A stretch of DNA of 64,000 nt from positions 8,144,833-8,208,832 of the forward strand of contig NC_088655.1 of NCBI RefSeq assembly GCF_964019385.1, written 5' to 3'. This DNA is from Sycon ciliatum. Its lineage: Eukaryota > Porifera > Calcarea > Leucosolenida > Sycettidae. Position numbers and translations under genes: made by a program. The notes below the pieces were generated by a model. The model had not been told where the DNA came from and did not search any database. It saw only the letters and a program-made list of their open reading frames with translations. Shown here piece by piece: positions 54,810 through 64,000 of this stretch; the stretch's first letter is position 1, and the number at the start of each line of letters is the position of its first letter.

Positions 54810-54931
54810 TCATTGTGTTCTGCGATGCGCCTGTCCCTCGAACAGCTGTTGGGTCAGCTGCGACATGTCTGTGTCGGTCGTCCTGATGTAGCACAGGACA
54901 CTGTTGCTCCTCCATCGGCCCATTGACCTGA
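54810..54931 (-). pseudogene. Tyrosine recombinase C-terminus (3' of the Kolobok insertion)
   Basis: Seen: SMGRWRSNSVLCYIRTTDTD to a stop at 54810. G-R-W and the Tyr in CYIRT match the end of DIRS-type recombinases, where this Tyr attacks DNA. It continues the frame that is broken at 57720 by the 2,780-bp insertion. Confidence 0.8.
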
Positions 54932-55195
54932 TTAAAGGGGAACTACACCCAAAAATCAAAACTTCATGGTCCGTAGAGTTTTGGACGCTGAGTCGAATGG
55001 TGAAGGTCCCACTTTGATCCGACCAAGCGTTCTTGAGATATATCAGTTTGCAATTGTCCTTTTCGGGTCCGTGCCGTGACGTCACAAACACGTGACGTCA
55101 TTGAGACTTGGTCATCCTTTGGCCAGATCCAGAAACACTGGGATTTCGCATCTTCTTTCTGTTTGTGCATGGAAGAAGAGGGTATTTGTGTCATC

Positions 55196-55508
55196 ATGGC
55201 TTCTGGCTGTGTTGTTGGCTACTATAATCTTACTGGTAACCCCCCTGGGATGAACCTGCACCAACTTCCGAAGGATTGTGCTTGGCGCAGGCCGAGCAGT
55301 GCACCATAGCAGCTATCAAGCGACATAATTATTTGCTTGACAATTTCGGGACTACAATGTAAATCCTTCGCGTGTGTTCCAGCCATTTGGCAGAGGAGGA
55401 TTTTCAGGAGGAATATTATGCACTCATCCGATGCGGACGCTGGTGGATGAAACTGTGGTGTGTCCTTTTTCGCACGCCACACTGTGAAGCGTCAGTCGAA
55501 AAGCGGAG
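55196..55508 (+). pseudogene. THAP zinc-finger remnant of the Kolobok-like element
   Basis: Seen: ATG 55196 opens MASGCVVGYYNLTGNPPGMN followed by LHQLPKDCAWRR; after a frame change near 55300 come AEQCTIAAIKRHNY and VCSSHLAEEDFQEEYYALIR. Known: the C2CH THAP finger has C-x2-4-C, then H-x-x-P, and C-x2-H about 35-50 residues later. Here H, P and C-x2-H are present, but the second Cys position is Tyr (GCVVGYY) and a stop breaks the middle. The segment ends at a donor GTGAGT (55509). Confidence 0.7.
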
Positions 55509-56009
55509 GTGAGTGCAATATTTCTAAAACAAGCTACTGTATGTAGTTCTTTCTTTTCCAAAGCATTTGTAGAATTGTTTTGGACTACATCACTACGAAA
55601 TGTGAAGCTTTCCGAAACCGGCTTGATGAGGTGGACGGCAGTAGATCTCCTGTTTCCCTAGGCTATACTGCGTGCAATCGATGAACCTGTCTGCGATTGC
55701 TGTTCTTGATTTTACAGGAAGAAGATCAAGAGCGGCTGTACCATCGGTCGCAGTGACTCACTGTTGAGCTACGACCACTGCCACCGCCCCAAGGTTATAG
55801 GAAGGACTGTTTGCAGCGCCAGCGCCTCTAGCTGGCATGTTTTTTCCTGTATGAACACACAGTATGTACTGCTGATAAGCTACATCACGCAATGACCCGC
55901 AGTTCAAGGAGAGAAGATAGTCCACATACCGGCAACAGTGTACACCTATTCGGGAACTCGTTGGGTTTTCTCAGTAAAACTGTATGGATGCAGATGAGAG
56001 CCAGACATT

Positions 56010-56350
56010 ATTATTATTATTGTGTGTATGCGTGCAAGCGCGCGAATGTGTGTGGGCGCGCGCACGCGCGTGAGTGTGCGCGCACGAGCGTGAGTGTGTG
56101 TGTGTGCGCCCGTGAGTGATAGTGCGCGCACATGAGTGTGTTTGCGTGCACGCGCGTGAGAGACAGACATTATTATTGTGTGTGTGGGTGCACGCACGTG
56201 AGTGTGTGTGTTTGCGCGCACGCGCGTGAGAGACAGACATTATTATCGTGTGTGTGGGTGCACGCGCGTGAGTGTGTGTGCGCGCGCACGCGCGTGACAC
56301 TGAGTGTGTGTGCTCGCACTTGTGTGAGTGTGTGTGTGTGCGCGCACATG
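56010..56350. repeat. GT/GC alternating tandem repeat with ~70-bp periodicity
   Basis: Units containing GAGAGACAGACATTATTATT or TTATTATCG (56158 and 56228; a related one near 55996) are separated by long runs of alternating purine-pyrimidine such as GTGCACGCGCGTGAGTGTGT. The type is prone to left-handed (Z) DNA. It lies inside the Kolobok-like element. Confidence 0.85.
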
Positions 56351-56819
56351 CGTGAGCTTTTGTGTAATGTAATTATAACATTCCAAAGATATTCATGTCA
56401 TCTATTCTGTGTTCTCCTTTATGTCATTCTCTGCCCCTTGCGGGAGGGACATGGAATGACAAGTAGTAGATGCATTGCCGTTAGTGATTCTGAGGAATGT
56501 GTGCGTGTGCAACCAATTGCATGAGTGCGCGTCTGTGTGCGTGCACGAGCATGTGCACAGGCACTTGTATGCTTATGTAGTCGTGTGCGCACGCGCTTGT
56601 GAAATTGCGTGTCTGCGTGCGTGAGCATGTGTGACTACTATACTATGTGCCCACCAAGGTGAGCACATGTGCGTGCGTGTGTGTGGGGCGCAGGCGGATA
56701 TGTGCACACATTTTAGAATGATAATCAAGACGGACAGAGCTGTTCCGGTAATGCAGTCATGAGACACCACAGTAGGGCAAAACGCACTCAATATGCTACT
56801 GTGCTGCTGCTGCTGCTGC

Positions 56820-57183
56820 TGCTGCTAGAGTGCACAGCGTAATTGTTGGTACACAGCTACGTGAAATAGAAGAGAACGTCTCAGCATTCTGTAAAGACTA
56901 AGTGATAATGCAAAAGGTGAGAATGTATTTCGCCACAATACCAATTGAGGTGCAGTCCACTTGTGTGAGATAAAGCACAAGTGAACCGATACACATTGCA
57001 CGACTTGCACGGAGATAATGCTAGCCATGTTACGCAGCAAACTCCATGTACAGGAGTACGAGTGAGGAGACTATTGATCTGAGTACTGTGCGAATACAAA
57101 ATTTCACACAATTTACGATATGAAGAGACAATTCGATTTATGAGCATTACGTAGGACTATATTGTGAAAACACTTACGGATTG
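56820..57183. other. Kolobok-like element interior, no gene
   Basis: A (CTG)n run lies at 56804-56825. On the minus strand a donor GTAAGT (57180-57175) follows the acidic ORF, hinting that it was spliced. Confidence 0.4.
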
Positions 57184-57475
57184 TCAGGCTTGTCTGAGCT
57201 GCTTTGGCTGCCGCTTTATTTCGAAATAGCCCAGCCAACCGGTTGCCAGATGTTGCTGATGGAGAGCGACTTCTCCAATTGCAGTAATTTCTGCTTCATC
57301 CACATTTACAGTCCGAATGGAAGCCACCGCTTGCGCTGCCATGTCCTTTCCTGAAAATTCCGGCTCATGCCCGAAGCCAAACATTTTCAGCTCAGGCTCT
57401 GAGCTTTCAAGCTCGTCTGATACGTCGGAATCGCTCATGGTGAGGACGTCTTCGTCAGAACTATTCCTTTCACAT
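57184..57475 (-). CDS. Acidic ORF at the right end of the Kolobok-like element
   Basis: Seen: a minus-strand frame of about 95 codons. It has no ATG at its head (first in-frame ATG gives MSDSDVSDELESSEPE), then FGFGHEPEFSGKDMAAQAVA. A donor GTAAGT lies four bases past its stop. Acidic Ser/Asp/Glu-rich N-termini are common in transposon-encoded accessory ORFs. I do not recognise the family. Confidence 0.35.
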
Positions 57476-57719
57476 ACCAAAATACCTGTACTTCTGAGCT
57501 TGGCCCAAGCAAGCGAGTCTCAATGACGTAGAAGGGCGTGCTGGGGGGGGGGGTGTCGCGGCCGCATGACGTCATGGCGCGTCCCCCGAAAGTACAATTT
57601 AAACCGAAGATATCTCAGGAACGCTTGGTCGGATCGAAGTCGGACCTTCACCATTCGACTCAGCGTCCAAAACTCTACGGACCATGAAGTTTTGATTTTT
57701 GGGTGTAGTTCCCCTTTAA

Positions 57720-58040
57720 CCAGTCAGGGGTACTCGCCATGACTGCAGTAGTGGCGGTACCGATGCGGAACGAATGACCAGCGTAATCGCGAGTATGGGA
57801 TGTTCCCATGAGTGGAAGATGCTGTCGTAGCTCTTCTTTCAGCTCCTGCCTAGTCAGGAGTCTCCCAGAGTGGTAGAGTAAGAGGGCGTCAATGGTATCA
57901 GGTGGATAGGCAGTCAAATATGTCAGCATGGCGCAACCAGGCAAGATTGTGGATTGGCTTCGAGATGCGTGTTGCGCACTACGGCCACGTAGACATGAAT
58001 TGTCCGTGGTTTCACCGGTTGTGGGAAGTGTGCTGCGAAG
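57720..58040 (-). pseudogene. Tyrosine recombinase (5' part of the split domain)
   Basis: Seen: LLLYHSGRLLTRQELKEELR and YAGHSFRIGTATTAVMAS (H-x2-R, catalytic His and Arg II) near 57730-57790, followed by the TTAA where the DNA transposon enters. Upstream frames carry AHFPQPVKPRTIHVYVAVVR, like the N-terminal part of these recombinases, in a shifted frame. The first catalytic Arg is not clear. Confidence 0.75.
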
Positions 58041-59338
58041 CAGCTGAGCATTATGTCCGTAGCCGGCATGGGCATCCTTCTCCCCTACGCACATATTTGC
58101 GTAAATTTCCTTTTGGAAGCGGTGTATGTGTGCAGCGATGTCAGACTGATTGCCATGGCTGCCAGGTCCGCAACCTTCCGCATCAGTCCAGGAGTGGGAA
58201 GCAGATCGCAGTGTCTGGGGCTTGCCGTGCCGATGGCGCCAGCTTATGGAATGCTTGCAGGTTGAAACTAGACATCGCATCGGCAATCGGCTAAACTCTT
58301 ATTGATATGCCATAAGCGCTGTGTAACTGTTCTGCCTGGTGCGACGATGCTTGACGCAAAGGAGGGTTTCCCAAGGAGTGATCGAGTTTGCGTTGTGTGG
58401 GCTGGAGCGTAGGCCGAATGGCAGCGCTCGATCAAAGTAAAATTTTCATTGCCACTGCATACCACGTAGAGACCAGTTTGGTGGGTGTACAGGGATGAGC
58501 AGAATGAGGAATGCATTGCGGATGGCCAGCTGTGTCAGCAATGCACCCTGCCCGTAGGCCATGATTGTTTGCACTGCGTTGTCAACCCGGTTAGAAGACA
58601 GGCTAAACGTGGACGGGTCGATGCCATCGTTAACGCTTTTGCCAACGGCAGCTGATAAATCGTGGAAAATGCGTAGTTTACCAGTTTACCAGCTGAGCAT
58701 TATGTCCGTAGCCGGCATGGGCATCCTTCTCCCCTACGCACATATTTGCGTAAATTTCCTTTTGGAAACGGTGTATGTGTGCAGTGCTGTCAGACCGATT
58801 GCCATGGCTGCCAGGTCCGCAACCTTCCGCATCAGTCCAGGAGTGGGAAGCAGATCGCAGTGTCTGGGGCTTGCCGTGCCGATGGCGCCAGCTTATGGAA
58901 TGCTTGCAGGTTGAAACTAGACATTGCATCGGCAATCGGCTAAACTCTTATTGATATGCCATAAGCGCCGTGTAACTGTTCTGCCTGGTGCGACGATGGT
59001 GGACGCAAAGGAGGGTTTCCCAAGAAGTGATCGAGTTTGCGTTGTGTGGGCTGGAGCGTAGGCCGAATGGCAGCGCTCGATCAAAGTAAAATTTTCATTG
59101 CCACTGCATACCACGTAGAGACCAGTTCGGTGGGTGTACGGGGATGAGCAGAATGAGGAATGCATTGCGGATGGCCAGCTGTGTCAGCAATGCACCCTGC
59201 CCGTAGGCCATGATTGTTTGCACTGCGTTGTCAACCCGGTTAGAAGACGGGCTAAACGTGGACGGGTTGATGCCATCGTTAACGCTTTTGCCAACGGCAG
59301 CTGATAAATCGTGGAAAATGCGTAGTTTACCATTCTCC
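58041..59338. repeat. 649-bp tandem duplication inside the recombinase retroelement
   Basis: 58041-58689 and 58690-59338 are direct copies, about 98% identical, starting CAGCTGAGCATTATGTCCG. The duplication contains the junction between RT (FDRALPFGLRS-like, near 59065) and recombinase sequence, so the RT C-terminal deletion is older than the duplication. Confidence 0.9.
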
Positions 59339-59760
59339 TTGGGCACCATGCCAATGCCGGAGTACTGGAATGATGGAAATGGAGGGATGAAATAAGGGCC
59401 GCAGGTCTTTCCTTGTGCACAGGACGTTGCCAGATACTCTTATATGTACACGGAATATTCAGTACATGAGGGAAGATTTGAGTCCGTCACAGTCTGACGG
59501 CGACCCATGAAGCCTAAGGCTATGCGGAATCCAGATTGTAAGCCCCTGCTAACGCAGGAAGAGAATGCCTTGCCTAAATGATCAGTGAGCAGTCTAGTAA
59601 AGCTGACAACATCGATGGGCGTGTGAATACATGGCATATTGGTATCAAGAGCAGGGATGGATGGTATGGTGAGTGAGAGAAACTGTGTGTTACTACTGTC
59701 TTCACATGCCTGCTTCAAAGCAGAGCTAGTGGCGTGGCGCCCCGCCATGCTTGGGTCGGG
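59095..59760 (-). pseudogene. Retroelement RT N-terminal half (tyrosine-recombinase element)
   Basis: Seen: PIDVVSFTRLLTDHLGKAFS with SGFRIALGFMGRR (59540-59640), then MVPKENGKLRIFHDLSAAVG and RVDNAVQTIMAYGQGALLTQ, then LRGMQWQ. Known: these are the segments before and at the start of the DIRS-type RT palm; the Asp expected in the L-T-K-L-D block reads LAIRNAF here, so the first catalytic Asp is lost. Stops separate the blocks near 59440 and 59095. Confidence 0.8.
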
Positions 59761-60017
59761 ATCTGCCAGACCGTTCGGCGGGTGGAGCTGATGTGCTAGG
59801 CCAGTTGCTGGAGGAGTTGGTCATGCATGCCAAATTTTGGGTGGCGGCCTTGACATTACTGTAAAGGTGCACTCTCCCACACTCCCCTTGGCATCTGATC
59901 CAGTTGTAACTCCGGCAAATTGGGCGGCCACTGACTGAGGATGAGGAATGTTTGCCACCGAGGAGAGTGGCAGATTGACGGCGTGGACACAGCCCCGTGA
60001 ACGAGTGAGGCTGCGAA

Positions 60018-60314
60018 TCACGAAGCTCTAGCCTTGCTAGTAGTGCTCAGTTGCCACATGCTATGGCATGGTCCTGTGTTCCTCATGTTAGCTTCAAGCT
60101 TTACCGCCCACCCACCATTGGGTCCTGTACGTTTTTGCTTGTTTTGTCCGCTGTGTTCTGGTTTTCCATGGCATGTCGCATGCTGTGTTTCTGTCCCAAG
60201 GGGCTCAGCGTTTTTTTGTATGATTGCTTTCTTCCACTTGCTTACCTTCGGCTTTTTGGGTGTGACTGGCAGTGGGGCAGGTCCCATCTTCGTAGAAGAG
60301 TTTTTTGGCGGCAA
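60018..60314 (-). pseudogene. Gag-like N-terminal ORF of the tyrosine-recombinase element
   Basis: Seen: a minus-strand frame opening with TTG where an ATG would be expected (PPKNSSTKMGPAPLPVTPKK), basic and Lys-rich, with KWKKAIIQKNAEP. A further frame (59821-60017) continues with ATG (MIRSLTRSRGCV). Its position before RT makes Gag the natural reading. Not conserved enough to be certain. Confidence 0.45.
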
Positions 60315-60537
60315 GGGGAGTTTTCCGCCAGCCCGGTTTAGCGGTCATGGCTGGAAATTTAGGGAGTCGGATTTTCAGGTGCTACCCTGCTGCCCAGTCA
60401 CCCACACCGTGCCATTGCTCTGCCCGTGTCTTGCACTGACATCTCTAATGCTGGCAGGCTTTCTCTTTATTACTTTCTTGCCTTGTATTTTTGCTAGCGT
60501 GTGGCTGCGAGTGTGGAATATGGTACACGGAGTGAAT

Positions 60538-61262
60538 TCTCTGGTAGACCACTACCCACGTGCATTCTCTAGTAGACCGCTACCCACGTACATTCTCTGG
60601 TAGACCACAACTCGGGAGTACATTCTCTGGTAGACCACTACTCGTGAGTACATTCTCTGGTAGACCACTACTCGTGAGTACATTCTCTGGTAGACCACTA
60701 CTCGTGAGTACATTCTCGGGTAGACCACTACTCGTGAGTACATTCCCTGGTAGACCACTACTCGTGAGTACATTCTCTGGTAGACCATTACTCGTGAGTA
60801 CATTCTCTGTAGACCACTACTCGTGAGTACATTCTCTGGTAGACCACTACTCGTGAGTACATTCTCTGGTAGACCACTACTCGTGAGTACATTCTCTGGT
60901 AGACCACTACTCGTGAGTACATTCTTTGGTAGACCACTACTCGTGAGTACATTCTTTGGTAGACCACTACTCGTGAGTACATTCTCGGGTAGACCACTAC
61001 TCGTGAGTACATTCTCTGGTAGACCACTACTCGTGAGTACATTCTCTGGTAGACCACTACTCGTGAGTACATTCTCTGGTAGACCACTACTCGTGAGTAC
61101 ATTCTCTGGTAGACCACTACTCGTGAGTACATTCTCGGGTAGACCACTTACTCGTGAGCACATTCTCGGGTAGACCACTACTCGTGAGTACATTCTCTGG
61201 TAGACCACTACTCGTAAGTACATTCTCCGGTAGACCACTACTCGTGAGTACATTCTCGGGTT
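60538..61262. repeat. 30-bp minisatellite, about 24 copies
   Basis: The unit is GTAGACCACTACTCGTGAGT followed by ACATTCTCTG. The last unit merges into the direct repeat at 61242-61306, and a single unit is also present at 53872-53895, so the array grew from the element's terminal repeat. Ten-residue repeat ORFs on both strands are artefacts. Confidence 0.95.
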
Positions 61263-61306
61263 GTCCCCTACCCCATGTACAAACTGGTTGCTATGTGAGT
61301 GAAAGC

Positions 61307-63374
61307 AACTAGTTCATAAGCCTCCTCAAGCTCGGCTTACGAAGGGTATTCCCCTTGTGTGTTCCAGATGGTAGTCATGATCATGCAATGTGAGCTTTTC
61401 AAAGCTTACAAATTCATAGTCTCACTATCCCGGTCCGTGGAACATCAAACATTCGTTGGTATCTTTGTGTGTTGTAAAGTTAGCCATCATGGCATGTGAC
61501 TACAAGGAAATGAATTTAGAAATCCTGGGTCACATTATTCTTCCTACAGGGCTGTGTGCCGATAGTTGTTTTTACTAGGACGCTTCAAGAGATTGCGAAT
61601 ACACTTCTGGTCTTTCTATGTATTTTTTTTCTATTTGATTTTTGTTTCTCAGAAAATAAGAACTGTAACGAAAACTATATTATCATCCGTTAAAAAGGTG
61701 TGCACCTTCCAGATACAGTGCTGTTCCGACAAAATTGTATGATGCAATAATTCTCTAGCGAGTGATTTACGATGTATTCACTGTCTGTTAACACATTACA
61801 TGGGATCATAATGTTATTTGTCCTCCACAGGTACAGGATGAGACATGTACAACATGCTTTGTATCATAAAGATGATGTCAACTTTGAATTCTGTCAGGAC
61901 AGAATCGATGGTTGAGTTGCACACTTTGGTGGCTATGTACTGTGAATGTAACTAATCATGTAGAGGTGTCAACGAGAAGTAGGGCACCCATGCTACCCGT
62001 ACGCGTACTTCCTCCGGAAGCAAAAACTTCGTTACTTTTTCACTACTTTTCGCTCCTGTTATTTTTGCTCTCTCTCTCTCTCTCTCTCTCGTTCTGTTAA
62101 CCTGAAACACTGACATGACATTTCTGGATCGTAGGAAAGCATGATTCATATCTTGGAGAGCCGACAATCGTCGCAGATCAAGGGTGTCGACGCTGCAAAC
62201 AAAGCAAAGCGAACATGTTTTTTCATTTTTCGTCCATCAGGCACAATGGGAAGAAAAGCACTGCGCTCACTGCTCGTCGTAGCTATTTTTTAGTTCCAAA
62301 CTTGACAAAGTAGGACAATGGAACCGAGGAGCAACACGAGTGCAAAATTAATAGCAATAGCAGCTAGCGTTTTGAAAGATTCGCCATCCCTGAAACGCCT
62401 GTTTGCATGCCAACAAGTCGGCAAGATGTCAAAACTCCAAAACGCAGAGATGTGACAATCATCACTTCGCGTGGATGGCCTCGCCTTTTCTAGCAGCCTC
62501 GACGATGTGTTCTTGGTCGCAAAGGAGAAGGCGAGATAATTATGATCGCGGCAGCCGGGAAGTGCTGGTACGACTATGATATCCCTCGGAGGAAATTTGA
62601 AATGTTTGGCGTGCCTGTGTTTGTTGTTCAAGGGCGTCCTTGAGCGAGAGCGGAGGCGATAATGAGTATCAGCGCTGCAGCGCTACCGTGGTCTCTGCCG
62701 AGATGTTGGAGAAGGCATCCAGGTAACAGCGAAGACGATCAGAAACGCGGAGAAGCTTCGTGACATACGACATCGCGTTAATCGACCTGCCACTTGGAAC
62801 GGTTTCAGCGGTGATGAGTTGAGAGATGTCGACCCAGACTGAGACTCTACTCCCACTAATCGATCCTGTAGATATTGTAGATATGTAGATTGAATGTGTT
62901 GAAGTGTTTCTCTCCCAAAAGAAAACGTTTGTTGAGCTCGGTAACTCCTTGAAAAGTAATGTCAAAAAGTCACGAAGTTTTTCTTTCCGGAGGAAGTAGT
63001 AGGGTATCCATTCTTTTCTCCTGAGAACCCGATTGGGTGGTTGGTGTACAGTGTTTTTTCAACAGTGCATGTAAATAGCATGGCTACACGTACATGCTAC
63101 TGTACAATTTCTATGTAGCGCAAGTGCACACTCACAGTACAAACTGTGTCAAAAATACCTGATAGGGTACCCGCGCTACCCAGATAAAATACCCGGACCC
63201 GTTATCCGACAAAACCCCTACCCGTGGCAGCCCTAAACTAATGCACCGCTAAAAGTTGTTGAAATTCATTGCAAGTTGTACATAGTTTGAGAGTTGAAAA
63301 TTGCTTTGGTGCGGCATTGGCAAAGCATCATTCATTTGGGGGGGGGGGGGAGGGAGGAGATACTTCTGACTTAC
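61307..63374. other. Intron-like stretch with unassigned ORFs
   Basis: Minus-strand frames at 62669-62965 (NVFFWERNTSTHSIYIS...) and 62290-62631 (ending LAAIAINFALVLLLGSIVLL, a possible membrane segment) lie in tandem but in different frames and match nothing I know. A (TC)n run lies at 62069-62090 and a G-run at 63338-63350. Confidence 0.4.
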
Positions 63375-63643
63375 CATGATTGTCATGGGAATTCTGCTAT
63401 ACTCATCATACCGGTATGAAAAGTATGACTCCGGCACTTGTTCCAAGAGATCCGGTCTAGTCACAGGTTCAGTTGGAGTGCCGATATCCACGGTTTGTCG
63501 GACTTTTTCCACGTCGTCATCTTCACATGCTCTCACCAGGTCTGGATGAGGTGCATTGGTTGAGTAGTAGTGATCACCGTACTCATCCAACTTTGGTGGT
63601 TCATACTTGTCCTTACTCTCCTCTTCAGACGCTGCTTCAATTG
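63375..63643 (-). CDS. Exon of the ankyrin-repeat gene (N-terminal side)
   Basis: Seen: 269 bp between acceptor TATGTTTGTACTGTAG and donor GTAAGT on the minus strand. It starts with two bases of a split codon, then 89 codons: IEAASEEESKDKYEPPKLDE, YGDHYYSTNAPHPDLVRACE and DDDVEKVRQTVDIGTPTEPV, ending SRIPMTIM in phase 0. The segment PDLVRACEDDDVEKVRQTVD looks like the helix pair of an ankyrin unit; the rest is acidic or Tyr-rich. The ending phase matches the ankyrin exon at 48258-48380. Earlier exons lie outside the window. Confidence 0.65.
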
Positions 63644-63689
63644 CTACAGTACAAACATAAGCACATGGATAAGCAATGTCTACTTGTAC

Positions 63690-64000
63690 ATGGTAAGATT
63701 GCATGGTGTGTAGGTAAATACTGGGATTGCGTGGTGTGTAGGTAAATACTGGGATTGCATGGTGTGTAGGTAAATACTGGGATTGCATGGTGTGTAGGTA
63801 AATACTGGGATTGCATGGTGTGTAGGTAAATACTGGGATGGCATGGTGTGTAGGTAAATACTGAGATTGCATGGCGTGTAGATAAATACTGGGATTGCAT
63901 GGTGTGTAGGTGAATACTGGGGTTGCATGGTGTGTAGGTAAATACTGGGATTGCATGGTGTATAGGTAAATACTGGGATTGCATGGTGTGTAGGTAAATA
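63690..64000. repeat. 28-bp minisatellite, at least 10 copies, runs off the window
   Basis: The unit is ACTGGGATTGCATGGTGTGT followed by AGGTAAAT, with rare substitutions. It lies about 50 bases upstream (minus strand) of the exon acceptor at 63643. Repeat ORFs across it are artefacts. Confidence 0.95.

Larger units (their letters stand above)
54936..57715 (+). mobile_element. Kolobok-like DNA transposon, 2,780 bp, inserted at TTAA
   Basis: Seen: inverted ends of about 110 bp (left AGGGGAACTACACCCAAAAA; right the same, read inward), over 90% identical, flanked by TTAA (54932-54935 and 57716-57719). It disrupts the tyrosine-recombinase ORF, whose frame matches across the gap. Inside are a THAP-domain remnant (55196-55508), a GT-rich tract, and a minus-strand acidic ORF (57184-57475). 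Known: TTAA duplicates occur in piggyBac and Kolobok; a THAP domain favours Kolobok. No catalytic core was recognised, so it is probably defective. Confidence 0.8.
53866..61306 (-). mobile_element. Tyrosine-recombinase (DIRS/PAT/Ngaro-type) retroelement, degraded
   Basis: Seen on the minus strand: a Gag-like start (60314), an RT fingers/palm start (59760-59095), a tyrosine recombinase (58040-57720 and 54931-54810), and a direct repeat of about 65 bp at 61242-61306 and 53866-53930 (CTACCCCATGWACAAACYGG, then TTGCTATGTGAGTGAAA). A second direct block is shared by 60055-60175 and 54062-54165 (CATGGTCCTGTGTTCC...TTTTGGCTTGTTTTGTCC-like). Known: PAT and Ngaro elements have split direct repeats and use a tyrosine recombinase instead of integrase. 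Most of RT, RNase H and any methyltransferase is deleted. Confidence 0.65.

Noticed and set aside
60552-61253. Repeat ORF VVYQRMYSR / TSSGLPENVL as a structural protein gene
   Set aside because: It is a translation of a 30-bp minisatellite, open in several frames on both strands.
62290-62965. Two tandem minus-strand ORFs with a possible membrane helix
   Set aside because: They are in different frames, without splice sites linking them and without a family match.
63249-63984. Long minus-strand ORF running from the minisatellite into the exon at 63375-63643
   Set aside because: The upstream half is the 28-bp repeat. A good acceptor at 63644 indicates the exon begins there.

Overview
This window is eukaryotic and most likely from an aquatic invertebrate metazoan; the species cannot be resolved. 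The evidence is split genes with GT-AG introns, no bacterial gene packing, abundant (TG)n, (TC)n and (TAG)n microsatellites, and remains of Ty3/gypsy, BEL/Pao, tyrosine-recombinase (DIRS/PAT/Ngaro-type), LINE, possibly Penelope-like, PIF/Harbinger and Kolobok-like elements. Almost every long open frame is a decayed transposon. No complete rRNA, tRNA or CRISPR locus was seen.

Host signal. Four short minus-strand exons form a consistent series at 63375-63643, 48258-48380, 39062-39166 and 26631-26729. The last three each encode about one ankyrin repeat, have AG/GT splice borders and are in phase 0. They look like one ankyrin-repeat gene spread over more than 37 kb, with introns of about 15, 9 and 12 kb filled by the repeats below. 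A plus-strand exon-like block at 245-644 resembles the end of a DEDDh exonuclease but carries an in-frame stop.

Layout. 1-6200: gag-pro-RT remnant (plus), LINE endonuclease fragment, microsatellites. 6201-8667: tandemly duplicated 647-bp unit; the second copy carries a 1,032-bp element with inverted ends. 8880-13193: near full-length but broken Ty3/gypsy element (minus) split by a 328-bp solo LTR. 13631-17404: gag fragment (plus), then a second gypsy element (minus) whose Gag start contains a 27-bp Ser/Gly/Ala minisatellite. 18477-18719: Harbinger-type MITE. 20012-22290: BEL/Pao gag (plus). 22293-25229: LTR-like block, gypsy scrap, MITE, tandem tRNA-like repeats, foldback. 27504-31945: MITE, Penelope-like scrap between inverted arms, third gypsy element (minus) lacking the RT catalytic box. 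32284-38415: hairpins, a possible 4.7-kb element with 34-bp inverted ends, and a Harbinger element with a Myb/SANT-like relic. 39775-47373: 41-bp satellite, about 185 copies, with a ~1.6-kb higher-order period. 48258-53205: ankyrin exon, (CA)n tracts, LINE RT fragment, retroelement fragments, MITE. 53866-61306: tyrosine-recombinase retroelement (minus), interrupted by a 2,780-bp TTAA-flanked DNA transposon with a THAP remnant, internally duplicated and ending in a 30-bp minisatellite. 63375-64000: ankyrin-gene exon and a 28-bp minisatellite.

No operon-like cooperation exists here. The interest lies in nested insertions whose borders can be read directly, and in how a gene tolerates kilobases of satellite and mobile DNA in its introns.
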